Positions 7,695 to 25,331 of a stretch of DNA of 64,000 bases are shown piece by piece. A program made the position numbers and the translations under genes. This DNA is from Streptomyces marincola. Lineage in GTDB: Bacteria > Actinomycetota > Actinomycetes > Streptomycetales > Streptomycetaceae. The notes under the pieces were generated by a model. The model ran no database searches. It saw only the letters and a program-made list of their open reading frames with translations, and was not told the origin of the DNA. Each line of letters begins with the position of its first letter. The first letter of the stretch is position 1. The stretch is taken from NCBI RefSeq assembly GCF_020410765.1, contig NZ_CP084541.1:4297001-4361000 (forward strand), in the 5' to 3' direction.

Positions 7695-8240
7695 ATGGCG
7701 ACCCCCGATAAGAGCGCGGCTGTCGCGGAGATCAAGCAGAAGTTCGAGAACTCCAACGCGGCCGTCGTCACGGCGTACACCGGGCTCACCGTGGCGCAGC
7801 TCAAGAATCTGCGCCGCTCGCTCGGTGAGAACGCCCAGTACCGTGTGTCGAAGAACACGCTGACCAAGATCGCGGCCAACGAGGCCGGTGTCACCGGGCT
7901 CGACGAGTACCTCCAGGGCTCGACGGCCGTCGCCTTCGTGACCGGCGACCCGGTCGAGGCCGCGAAGGGTCTGCGCGACTTCGCCAAGGAGCACCCGGCG
8001 CTTGTCATCAAGGGCGGTTTCCTTGAGGGCAAGGCGCTGAGCGCCGAGGAGATCAACAAGCTCGCGGACCTCGAGTCCCGCGAGGTGCTGCTCGCCAAGC
8101 TGGCCGGCGGCATGAAGGCGTCCATGGCGAAGGCCGCGGCGACCTTCCAGGCGCCGCTGCTCAAGTTCGCCCGCACCACGGACGCGCTGCGCAGCAAGGT
8201 CGAGCAGGGCGGTGCCGGCGAATCGGCTCCGGCCGAGTAG
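7695..8240 (+). CDS. rplJ: 50S ribosomal protein L10
   Basis: L10 is the base of the ribosomal stalk. Its N-terminal domain binds 23S rRNA beside L11, and its C-terminal helix carries L7/L12 dimers. The 181 residues start with an ATG at 7695 behind GGAAGGAGGG. The N-terminal region KSAAVAEIKQKFENSNAAVV and the junction YRVSKNTLTKIAANEAG are typical. The C-terminal helix around residues 140-170 would bind L12. The gene is 63 bases before rplL and lies under the L10 leader. Confidence 0.98.
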   Translation: MATPDKSAAVAEIKQKFENSNAAVVTAYTGLTVAQLKNLRRSLGENAQYRVSKNTLTKIAANEAGVTGLDEYLQGSTAVAFVTGDPVEAAKGLRDFAKEHPALVIKGGFLEGKALSAEEINKLADLESREVLLAKLAGGMKASMAKAAATFQAPLLKFARTTDALRSKVEQGGAGESAPAE

Positions 8241-8303
8241 GCAACCCCCCGCCCGAGACACAACCATCCGGCACCAGCCGACTGAAGTGGAAGGACCGCC
8301 ATC

Positions 8304-8690
8304 ATGGCGAAGCTGAGCCAGGACGAGCTGCTTGAGCAGTTCGAGACGATGACCCTGCTTGAGCTCTCCGACTTCCTGAAGAAGTTCGAGGAGAGGTTCG
8401 ACGTCGAGGCCGCCGCGCCGGTCGCCGTCGCGGCTGCCCCGGCCGGCGGTGGCGCCGCCGCCGAGGCCGAGCCGGAGAAGGACGAGTTCGACGTCGTCCT
8501 CACCGGTGCGGGCGACAAGAAGATCCAGGTCATCAAGGTCGTGCGCGAGCTGACCTCCCTCGGCCTGAAGGAGGCCAAGGAGCTGGTCGACAACACGCCG
8601 AAGCCGGTTCTCGAGAAGGTCAACAAGGAGGCCGCCGAGAAGGCCAAGGAGTCCCTTGAGGCCGCCGGCGCGGGCGTCGAGGTCAAGTGA
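8304..8690 (+). CDS. rplL: 50S ribosomal protein L7/L12
   Basis: L7/L12 is the multi-copy stalk protein that recruits and stimulates translational GTPases. The 128 residues comprise an N-terminal dimerisation domain (1-35), an Ala/Pro-rich hinge (about 36-58, VAVAAAPAGGGAAAEAEPEK), and the globular C-terminal domain with KIQVIKVVRELTSLGLKEAK. The ATG at 8304 follows TGGAAGGACC. It is the last gene before a hairpin that partly separates it from rpoB. Confidence 0.98.
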   Translation: MAKLSQDELLEQFETMTLLELSDFLKKFEERFDVEAAAPVAVAAAPAGGGAAAEAEPEKDEFDVVLTGAGDKKIQVIKVVRELTSLGLKEAKELVDNTPKPVLEKVNKEAAEKAKESLEAAGAGVEVK

Positions 8691-8719
8691 CCCCGAGCCA
8701 CCACGTGTGGCTCCAGCCA

Positions 8720-8758
8720 GGGGCGATCATCCAGTCGGGTGGTCGCCCCCGGGCTTTT
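8720..8758 (+). terminator. terminator or attenuator between rplL and rpoB
   Basis: A 9-bp stem (GGGGCGATC, 8720-8728, with GGTCGCCCC, 8741-8749) is followed by CGGGCTTTT. A smaller hairpin, GAGCCA-N7-TGGCTC, precedes it. It could terminate most rplJL transcripts, giving excess L7/L12 over RNA polymerase subunits. Confidence 0.7.
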
Positions 8759-9203
8759 CCGAGACGGTCTCCTTGCCCCCGGCGCGAGCCGGGGTATGGT
8801 GATCATCGGTCGCCCGGCCGCCGGGCCCCGGCGGGAGCAGGGCCCTTGACGAACCGCTCCGGGCACGGGATTCTCCTTCTCGCGCCGCCAGATCGGTCCA
8901 CGATTCGAGGCATGAATCCACGGCGGCGCGGGAAGTGATGCGGCAGACGGATTCGTACCCGGTCTTCGAGGCGGTCGGGTGCCGGTCCCGAGGGCGTTGG
9001 ACGGGCAGTGCGTGAGAAGGACGCGAGGTGACTCCTCGTCGATGGCGAGGCGCTGTCCCCGCGAAGGCGGGGGTGGTCCGCACATTGGACATCAGTGGGT
9101 CTTATGGCTACACTGACCCTTTGCGCTGCCTGGCTGCTCCCTGCCCGTCACCAGGAGGGCCGGTACGCGCGCAGAGAGTCCGAGCCCTCGGAAGGACCCC
9201 CTC
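8759..9203 (+). other. rplL-rpoB intergenic region
   Basis: This 445-base stretch has no convincing gene. It contains a compact hairpin CCCCGGC-gcga-GCCGGGG (8777-8794), G+C-rich inverted repeats near 8816-8840, and the rpoB promoter at its downstream end. Confidence 0.6.
9085..9114 (+). promoter_or_regulatory. candidate rpoB-rpoC promoter
   Basis: TTGGAC and TACACT are 18 bases apart, giving a leader of about 80 bases. The -10 context TATGGCTACACTGACC resembles the one before rpsJ at 29305-29320. Confidence 0.6.
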
Positions 9204-12689
<3,486 letters not shown>

Positions 12690-12783
12690 CGGGCCGGCCC
12701 GGCCGGGACACGCCTCCCGGCCGGCCTCCCCACCCGGACCCCGACGGACCATTGACTCACGACCCTGAGAGGGATTGACGAGA

Positions 12784-16683
<3,900 letters not shown>

Positions 16684-16693
16684 AGGGTCACCC

Positions 16694-16733
16694 GGGGCGG
16701 GGTGGCGGGCGTGTCTGCCCGCCGCCCCGCCCC
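16694..16733 (+). terminator. strong terminator after rpoC
   Basis: A 17-bp stem (16694-16710 with 16717-16733) with a single T-G pair closes a six-base loop, GTGTCT. It is followed by GCTGTTCC and separates rpoBC from the str operon. Confidence 0.85.
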
Positions 16734-16824
16734 GCTGTTCCGCCTCGCCTCGCCCGCCTCCGTCCGCCCGGCGCCCTCCCGTGCCGCCGCGGGCGGGCCC
16801 GGGGCCCCGCCGTGTCCGCTGGTT

Positions 16825-16853
16825 TTGACCGCAGCCCGTGGGGTAGGTAGGCT
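16825..16853 (+). promoter_or_regulatory. str operon promoter (rpsL-rpsG-fusA-tuf)
   Basis: TTGACC and TAGGCT are 17 bases apart, the best match to a vegetative promoter in the window. Transcription from about 16860 would give a leader of roughly 180 bases. The stretch between terminator and promoter (16734-16824) shows nothing else. Confidence 0.75.
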
Positions 16854-16959
16854 CTGACCTTGTGCCTGGGGTGTTCCCTGCGCTTTTCCAGCCGCATCAG
16901 GAACTCCGGGATCTGCATCCGCGCCCCCGCGTCAGCGAGCGGCAGGATTCCGCAGTCTT

Positions 16960-16984
16960 CGACACACCCGACCGCGTGGGTCGG
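16960..16984 (+). promoter_or_regulatory. 25-bp leader element shared with rpsJ, hairpin-forming
   Basis: These 25 bases are identical to 29573-29597 in the rpsJ leader. The core CCGACC-GCGTG-GGTCGG forms a 6-bp hairpin; in this copy the flanks ACA/TGT can extend it across a bulged C. It ends 54 bases before the rpsL start codon. Identity in two ribosomal protein leaders, at similar distances, suggests a regulatory RNA or operator element. Confidence 0.6.
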
Positions 16985-17038
16985 TGTTGTGGCCCAGGTT
17001 AGCTTTATTGAGATCGGCACAGAGAAACCGGAGAAACC

Positions 17039-17410
17039 GTGCCAACGATCCAGCAGCTGGTCCGCAAGGGCCGGCAGGACAAGGTCGAGAAGAACAAGAC
17101 GCCGGCGCTTGAGGGTTCCCCCCAGCGGCGCGGCGTCTGCACGCGTGTGTTCACCACCACGCCGAAGAAGCCGAACTCGGCGCTGCGCAAGGTCGCGCGT
17201 GTCCGGCTGAGCAACGGGATCGAGGTCACGGCCTACATTCCGGGTGAGAACCACAACCTTCAGGAGCACTCCATCGTGCTGGTGCGCGGTGGCCGTGTGA
17301 AGGACCTGCCGGGTGTTCGTTACAAGATCATCCGTGGCTCCCTGGACACCCAGGGCGTCAAGAACCGCAAGCAGGCCCGCAGCCGCTACGGCGCCAAGAA
17401 GGAGAAGTAA
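17039..17410 (+). CDS. rpsL: 30S ribosomal protein S12
   Basis: S12 lines the decoding site and controls accuracy. The 123 residues start with GTG at 17039 behind GGAG. The streptomycin-relevant loops are TTTPKKPNSALRKVARVRLS (Lys43) and RGGRVKDLPGVRY (Lys88). Both lysines are wild type, so neither classical streptomycin-resistance change is present. It is the first gene of the str operon; rpsG follows after two bases. Confidence 0.99.
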   Translation: MPTIQQLVRKGRQDKVEKNKTPALEGSPQRRGVCTRVFTTTPKKPNSALRKVARVRLSNGIEVTAYIPGENHNLQEHSIVLVRGGRVKDLPGVRYKIIRGSLDTQGVKNRKQARSRYGAKKEK

Positions 17411-17412
17411 GC

Positions 17413-17883
17413 ATGCCTCGTAAGGGCCCTGCCCCGAAGCGGCCGGTGCACATCGACCCGGTCTACGGCTCTCCTCTGGTGACCTCCCTGATCAACAAGG
17501 TGCTGCTGAACGGCAAGCGCTCCACCGCCGAGCGCATCGTCTACGGCGCCATGGAGGGGCTGCGGGACAAGACCGGCAACGACCCGGTGATCACGCTCAA
17601 GCGCGCGCTGGAGAACGTGAAGCCGACCCTTGAGGTGCGTTCCCGCCGTGTCGGTGGCGCGACCTACCAGGTGCCGGTGGAGGTGCGTCCCGGGCGTTCC
17701 TCGACGCTCGCGCTGCGCTGGCTCGTGGGGTACTCCCGCGCCCGCCGTGAGAAGACCATGACCGAGCGGCTGATGAACGAGCTGCTCGACGCCTCCAACG
17801 GGCTCGGTGCCTCCGTGAAGAAGCGCGAGGACACCCACAAGATGGCCGAGTCCAACAAGGCCTTCGCGCACTACCGCTGGTAG
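17413..17883 (+). CDS. rpsG: 30S ribosomal protein S7
   Basis: S7 initiates assembly of the 30S head and contacts E-site tRNA. The 156 residues are standard, with MPRKGPAPKRPVHIDPVYGS at the start, the rRNA-binding SRRVGGATYQVPVEVRP, and the end NKAFAHYRW. It starts two bases after the rpsL stop, so translational coupling is likely. Confidence 0.99.
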   Translation: MPRKGPAPKRPVHIDPVYGSPLVTSLINKVLLNGKRSTAERIVYGAMEGLRDKTGNDPVITLKRALENVKPTLEVRSRRVGGATYQVPVEVRPGRSSTLALRWLVGYSRARREKTMTERLMNELLDASNGLGASVKKREDTHKMAESNKAFAHYRW

Positions 17884-17921
17884 TCGCAACCCCATCGAGA
17901 CCGAGAGAAGACTGAAGCCAG

Positions 17922-20045
<2,124 letters not shown>

Positions 20046-20063
20046 CCCCTAAGCTGGAGCAAC

Positions 20064-20094
20064 GGGCACCCGGGGGCGCGAGCCCCCGGTGCCC
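20064..20094 (+). terminator. hairpin between fusA and tuf
   Basis: GGGCACC...GGTGCCC and GGGGGC/GCCCCC form a nearly continuous 13-bp stem with one bulged C and a GCGA loop. No T run follows. It probably trims transcription into tuf or acts as a processing site. I found no convincing separate tuf promoter by eye in 20095-20215. Confidence 0.6.
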
Positions 20095-20215
20095 AAGCCC
20101 TTTAGCGAAGCGGTCAAGGGCGTCCCCCTCGGGGTCCTGGCCGGTTCGGTCGACCATCTGAAAACCTCCCGCAAGACGCGGGGGGCGTACAGCACCAGTC
20201 CACAGGAGGACCCCA

Positions 20216-21409
<1,194 letters not shown>

Positions 21410-21440
21410 ACTGACCGCCTGACGCGAGCAGGCACGCGCA

Positions 21441-21488
21441 CGGGCCCCGGCCCGCGGAGTCACATCCGCGAGCCGGGGCCCGTCGTCG
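21441..21488 (+). terminator. terminator after tuf
   Basis: CGGGCCCCGGC (21441-21451) pairs with GCCGGGGCCCG (21472-21482), and an inner CGCGGA/TCCGCG extends the arm. TCGTCGTT follows. Confidence 0.8.
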
Positions 21489-21493
21489 TTCCG

Positions 21494-21537
21494 TGCCGCC
21501 CCCTGGTGCCGCCCCCTGGTGCCGCTGCCGCTGCCGC
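21494..21537 (+). repeat. short tandem repeats (13 bp x2, then 6 bp x3)
   Basis: TGCCGCCCCCTGG occurs twice in tandem (21494-21519), followed by TGCCGC three times (21520-21537). It is noncoding and lies just past the tuf terminator, probably from replication slippage. Confidence 0.75.
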
Positions 21538-21617
21538 TGCCCGGTGCCCCTCGCGTGCTGCCCGTCGTCCGCTCGGCGCGGATATCGACCGTTCGTCGGA
21601 GAAGGCCCGTCCGTGTG

Positions 21618-21647
21618 CTGACCCGGAGGTGTGACCCTCCTTACATT
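21618..21647 (+). promoter_or_regulatory. candidate promoter with internal inverted repeat, before the symporter operon
   Basis: CTGACC and TACATT are 18 bases apart. The spacer contains a perfect inverted repeat GGAGG-tgtgac-CCTCC (21625-21640), placed where a repressor or activator could act on the promoter. Confidence 0.45.
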
Positions 21648-21680
21648 TCCCGCAGCACAGCGACCAGACAGGAGCCGGTG

Positions 21681-22082
21681 ATGTCGACGACGCGTTCCCG
21701 CCCGGGGGCCGAGGGCCCACCGCCCGACGGCGATCTGGAGAGCCGTTCGGTGAGCATGCACGCCGATCCGCGCTTCGTGGAGCTGCGGTCCCGGCTGCTG
21801 CGGTTCGTGGTGCCCGCGAGCATCGTCTTCCTCGCCTGGTACCTGCTGTACGTGCTGCTGTCCGCGTACGCCGACGGCTTCATGTCGACGAAGGTCGTCG
21901 GCAGCGCGAACGTGGCGCTGTTCTTCGGCCTGGCCCAGTTCGTCACGACCTTCACCATCGCGGTGCTGTACTCGCGGTACGCCTCCCGGCGCTTCGACGG
22001 GCTCGCCGACGAGCTGCGCGATGAGCTTGAGGGCCCGGCTGCCGGGACCGTTCCCGGCGCGCGGAAGGGGGAGGGCGCGTGA
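21681..22082 (+). CDS. DUF485 family small membrane protein
   Basis: This 133-residue protein has two predicted membrane helices (about 43-64, VVPASIVFLAWYLLYVLLSA, and about 76-97, NVALFFGLAQFVTTFTIAVL). A charged N terminus with HADPRFVELRSRLLRF and a polar C terminus flank them. DUF485 proteins (E. coli YjcH type) are encoded directly before acetate/solute symporters and probably assist them. The ATG at 21681 follows AGGAGCCGGTG. The stop overlaps the GTG of the next gene by four bases, implying translational coupling and joint function. Confidence 0.88.
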   Translation: MSTTRSRPGAEGPPPDGDLESRSVSMHADPRFVELRSRLLRFVVPASIVFLAWYLLYVLLSAYADGFMSTKVVGSANVALFFGLAQFVTTFTIAVLYSRYASRRFDGLADELRDELEGPAAGTVPGARKGEGA

Positions 22083-23782
22083 TCACGCTCGCGGAGGAGA
22101 GCGCGTCGCAGGAACGGCTGATCACCGTCATCCTGTTCGCCGCGCTGATCGCCCTGACGCTCGGCGTCACCGTGTGGGCGAGCAGGCAGACCAAGTCGGC
22201 CACGGACTTCCACTCGGGCGGGCGCGGGTTCACCGGCATCCAGAACGGCTTCGCCATCGGCGGCGACTACATGTCGGCCGCCTCGTTCCTCGGCATCGCC
22301 GGCACGATCGCCCTGTTCGGCTACGACGGCTTCCTGTACTCGATCGGCTTCCTCGTGGCCTGGCTGGTGGCGCTGCTGCTGGTCGCGGAGCTGCTGCGGA
22401 ACTCCGGCCGCTTCACGATGGCCGACGTCGTGTCCTACCGGATGCGGCAGCGCCCGGTGCGCACGGCGGCCTCGGTCTCCACGCTCACGGTGTCCATCTT
22501 CTACCTGCTGGCGCAGATGGTCGGCGCGGGCGCGCTGGTGGCGCTGCTGCTCGGCATCGAGGAGGGCGAGACCTACCTCGGGATGAGCTCGGACGTCGCC
22601 AAGATCGTCGGCATCGTCGTGGTCGGCATCCTGATGGTGACCTACGTGTCGTTCGGCGGCATGACCGGCACCACGTGGGTGCAGATCATCAAGGCCGTGA
22701 TGCTCATGGCCGGCGCCCTGCTGGTCACGCTGCTCGTGCTGGCGATCTACGACTTCGACTTCGGCTCGCTGATGAACGACGCGGCGGCGGCCAGCGGCGC
22801 GGGGGACGCGTTCCTCGAACCGGGCCAGCGGTACGGCGTCGAAGTGCCGGGGGACGCCTGGCAGACCCTGGTCAACAAGCTTGACCTGATCAGCCTCGGA
22901 CTCGCGCTCGTGCTCGGCACCGCGGGGCTGCCGCACATCCTGATCCGCTTCTACACCGTGCCCGACTCCAAGACCGCGCGGAAGTCGGTCAACTGGGCCA
23001 TCGGCATCATCGGCACCTTCTACCTGCTGACCCTGGTGCTCGGCTTCGGCGCCGCCGCCATCGTCGGCCACGAGGCCATCACCGAGCAGAACGCGGCGGG
23101 CAACACGGCCGCGCCGCAGCTCGCCGAGGCCGTCGGCGACCACTTCGGCGGCGACTTCTGGGGCGCGGTGATGCTCGCGTTCATCGCCGCGGTGGCGTTC
23201 GCGACGATCCTCTCCACGGTCGCCGGGCTCACCATCGCGTCCTCGTCCTCGCTCGCGCACGACTTCTACAACAGCGTGCTGCGCAAGGGGAAGGCGAGCG
23301 AACGCGAGGAGGTGCGGGTGGCGAGGTTCGCGGCGATCGGCGTGGGCGCGGTGTCCATCGTGCTCGCCGTCTTCGCGCAGAACCTGAACGTCGCGTTCCT
23401 GGTGGCGCTGGCGTTCGCGATCGCCGCCTCGGCGAACCTGCCGACGATCCTGCTCAGCCTGTTCTGGCGGCGCTTCAACACCCGCGGTGCCGTGGCCGGC
23501 ATCTACGGCGGGCTGATCAGCGCCGTGGGCCTGGTGTTCTTCTCGCCCGTGGTCTCGGGCAAGGGCGTGGACGCCTCGGGCAACAACCTGTCGCTGTTCC
23601 CCGAGAGCATCGATTTCCACTGGTTCCCGCTGGAGAACCCGGGCCTCGTCTCCATCCCCATCGGCCTGCTCTGCGCGATCATCGGCACGCTCACGTCCAA
23701 GGAGGCCGACGCCGAGAAGTTCGCCAGGCTCCAGGTCCGCGCGCTCACCGGCGCGGGCGCCGAGCGCGCCGCCGACCACTGA
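22079..23782 (+). CDS. cation/acetate symporter, SSS family (ActP-like)
   Basis: This 567-residue integral membrane protein has about 13 hydrophobic helices. The sodium/solute symporter signature region is seen in RGFTGIQNGFAIGGDYMSAA and SFLGIAGTIALFGYDGFLYS, followed by GRFTMADVVSYRMR and, in the middle, GLPHILIRFYTV. These match ActP-type transporters for acetate, glycolate or pyruvate. It starts at GTG 22079 and overlaps the DUF485 gene. The exact substrate cannot be read from sequence. The downstream stretch has two adjacent strong hairpins, so the operon probably ends here. Confidence 0.9.
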   Translation: MITLAEESASQERLITVILFAALIALTLGVTVWASRQTKSATDFHSGGRGFTGIQNGFAIGGDYMSAASFLGIAGTIALFGYDGFLYSIGFLVAWLVALLLVAELLRNSGRFTMADVVSYRMRQRPVRTAASVSTLTVSIFYLLAQMVGAGALVALLLGIEEGETYLGMSSDVAKIVGIVVVGILMVTYVSFGGMTGTTWVQIIKAVMLMAGALLVTLLVLAIYDFDFGSLMNDAAAASGAGDAFLEPGQRYGVEVPGDAWQTLVNKLDLISLGLALVLGTAGLPHILIRFYTVPDSKTARKSVNWAIGIIGTFYLLTLVLGFGAAAIVGHEAITEQNAAGNTAAPQLAEAVGDHFGGDFWGAVMLAFIAAVAFATILSTVAGLTIASSSSLAHDFYNSVLRKGKASEREEVRVARFAAIGVGAVSIVLAVFAQNLNVAFLVALAFAIAASANLPTILLSLFWRRFNTRGAVAGIYGGLISAVGLVFFSPVVSGKGVDASGNNLSLFPESIDFHWFPLENPGLVSIPIGLLCAIIGTLTSKEADAEKFARLQVRALTGAGAERAADH

Positions 23783-23840
23783 GGCGGCCCTCCTCAGGCC
23801 GCCTTCCGGCCGGGTTTCCCCGCCCGGCCCTCCCCGCCCG

Positions 23841-23868
23841 GGGCCCCGAGCTTCCCCTCTCGGGGCCC
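23841..23868 (+). terminator. first of two tandem hairpins after the symporter
   Basis: GGGCCCCGAG (23841-23850) and CTCGGGGCCC (23859-23868) form a perfect 10-bp stem with an eight-base loop, 58 bases after the symporter stop. Confidence 0.8.
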
Positions 23869-23922
23869 CGGGCACCGTTGTGTGCGCGCGGGCGCGCGCC
23901 CGCGCGCACACAACGGTGCCCG
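23869..23922 (+). repeat. perfect 54-bp palindrome
   Basis: Every base from 23869 to 23895 pairs with 23896 to 23922, without mismatch or spacer. Each arm contains ACCGTTGTGTGC and an alternating GCGCGCGGGCGC core. It starts at the base after the previous hairpin. It may be a very strong terminator, but its length and perfection are unusual for one. Confidence 0.9.
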
Positions 23923-24094
23923 CGCGGGCCCGGGGCCTGGCGGGCGCGGCGGGCGCGCGGTTGACGCCGCCCGGCCGGTGCGGCACGGTCGCGCGCGGTC
24001 CCGGCCGTCACCCGTTCCGGTGGTCGCGGACCGTGTGAAACGGTGAACGCGGGGGCAAGTTAGCCCCTCCGAAGTGGGGACTTTGTGTAATCGA

Positions 24095-24123
24095 CTGACC
24101 GCGCACCGCTGATGGCGTAACAC
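24095..24123 (+). promoter_or_regulatory. promoter for a leaderless transcript
   Basis: CTGACC and TAACAC are 17 bases apart. The -10 ends seven bases before the ATG at 24131, so transcription would begin at or next to the start codon. Between 23923 and 24094 I see only G+C-rich sequence without a gene. Confidence 0.6.
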
Positions 24124-24130
24124 TGGGCGC

Positions 24131-25231
24131 ATGAAAGATCACCGGAATGGCCCACCGCGCCATCTGACGTTCCGGGTGACCCACCGGGCCGACCCCGTTT
24201 CCGAGGTCACCGAGCAGGACACGATCGAGGCCGCCGAGCGGTACCCGCACATCGTCATCAGGGGCCCGGTCTTCGGCTTCGCGGAGCAGCGGCGCGAGGA
24301 CGGCCCGGCGTGGCGCCTGCTGAACGACGTGTCCGACGGCTTCGCGCAGCACTCGCGGGACGGGCTGAACTCGTACCTGTGGTTCAAGGCCAAGGACGAG
24401 ACCCGCCCGGGCGACCCGCTGCGCGAGCAGCTGCTGGCCGCGGTGGCCAGGCTGGAGACCGAGCCGGTGAACGAGCTGCGGGTGGGGGACACCAGGTACC
24501 GGATCGTGCGCGGCGACGAGTTCGCGCGGATCGGCCCCGACGGCCTTGAGGGCCCGCGGCCCACCGACCCCGACGACCCCGTGCGCGACCTGGCCGAGCG
24601 CCGCGACCGGGAGGCGGCGAGCCGCACCCGGGGGTTCGTCATCGACCACGCGAGCCCGACCGGAGTCATGGAGAGCATCCAGCGGATGGAGCTGCTCCCG
24701 CTGCATTACGAGGCCAAGCGGATCCCGCGGCACATCAGGGAGGACTCGCGGCGGGCGCTGACCACCCACCCCGGGCTCGTGCTGCTGCCCGCCACGTTCA
24801 CGTTCGCCGAGCGGAAGTCCACGTCCTGGGAGCCGATGGCCACCCTCCAGTCCACGCCCCAGGAGGCGCGCGCCACGCTGTACAACTACCTGGCCGAGTT
24901 CCTGCCCAAGCTGGAGCAGGGGGTGTCGGCCGCCGACGCGGAGGTCTACGCGCGCGCCGCCGAGGAGTACAGGGCGGGGCCGGCCGACGAGCTGTGCGTG
25001 CTGGGCCGGCGCTTCCGCGTCATCCGCGTCGAGCGGCTGATGCGGATCGGCCCGGACGGCCCCGAGCCGCCCCGCGCCTCGGACGAGGACCCGTACGGAC
25101 CGATGCAACTGCACCCGCCGCTCGCTGAGGTGGAGGCCAGGGAGCGGCAGCGCAAGCCCTCGGCGGGCCCGGCACCCGCGGGGGAGCCCGACGCGGCGGG
25201 CGCCGACGGCGACGCGGCCCGCGGCGCCTGA
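24131..25231 (+). CDS. DUF5954-like protein of unknown function
   Basis: This 366-residue soluble protein, starting MKDHRNGPPRHLTFRVTH, has no signal peptide or membrane helix. AERYPHIVIRGPVFGFAEQ near residue 37 and the general layout recall the actinobacterial DUF5954 family, which has no known role to me. An internal duplication is visible. DTRYRIVRGDEFARIGPDG (about 120-138) and RRFRVIRVERLMRIGPDGPE (about 292-311) are related and end two similar halves; both are followed by acidic PTDPDDP or ASDEDPYG stretches. There is no ribosome-binding site, and a -10 box lies just upstream, so it is probably translated from a leaderless mRNA. The C terminus is Ala/Gly-rich. Confidence 0.65.
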   Translation: MKDHRNGPPRHLTFRVTHRADPVSEVTEQDTIEAAERYPHIVIRGPVFGFAEQRREDGPAWRLLNDVSDGFAQHSRDGLNSYLWFKAKDETRPGDPLREQLLAAVARLETEPVNELRVGDTRYRIVRGDEFARIGPDGLEGPRPTDPDDPVRDLAERRDREAASRTRGFVIDHASPTGVMESIQRMELLPLHYEAKRIPRHIREDSRRALTTHPGLVLLPATFTFAERKSTSWEPMATLQSTPQEARATLYNYLAEFLPKLEQGVSAADAEVYARAAEEYRAGPADELCVLGRRFRVIRVERLMRIGPDGPEPPRASDEDPYGPMQLHPPLAEVEARERQRKPSAGPAPAGEPDAAGADGDAARGA

Positions 25232-25243
25232 GCGGGAACGGGC

Positions 25244-25294
25244 GGGGCGCGGGCGCGCCCGCGCCCCCGGGCGGCAGCCGGCCGCCGCCCGGGG
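25244..25294 (+). terminator. double hairpin after the DUF5954-like gene
   Basis: A perfect 24-bp palindrome (25244-25267) is followed by a second stem, CCCCGGGCGGC with GCCGCC-GCCCGGGG (25265-25294). This is the same two-hairpin arrangement as at 23841-23922. Confidence 0.7.
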
Positions 25295-25295
25295 C

Positions 25296-25325
25296 TTACT
25301 GGGCCGGGCCCCGCTCGGCTAGGTT
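25296..25325 (+). promoter_or_regulatory. promoter of the kinase/regulator operon, leaderless
   Basis: TTACTG and TAGGTT are 18 bases apart. The -10 ends six bases before the ATG at 25332, with no ribosome-binding site between. Confidence 0.55.
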
Positions 25326-25331
25326 CGGGCC

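Noticed and set aside
20095..20215. Separate tuf promoter
   Set aside because: A promoter is plausible from the literature on streptomycete tuf genes, but I could not find a hexamer pair good enough to place it.
23869..23922. CRISPR repeat, insertion-sequence end or attachment site
   Set aside because: There is a single palindrome without spacers, transposase, target duplication or integrase nearby.
21641..23986. Long minus-strand frame opposite the DUF485 and symporter genes
   Set aside because: The plus-strand proteins have clear families, membrane helices and overlapping starts; the minus-strand translation has none.
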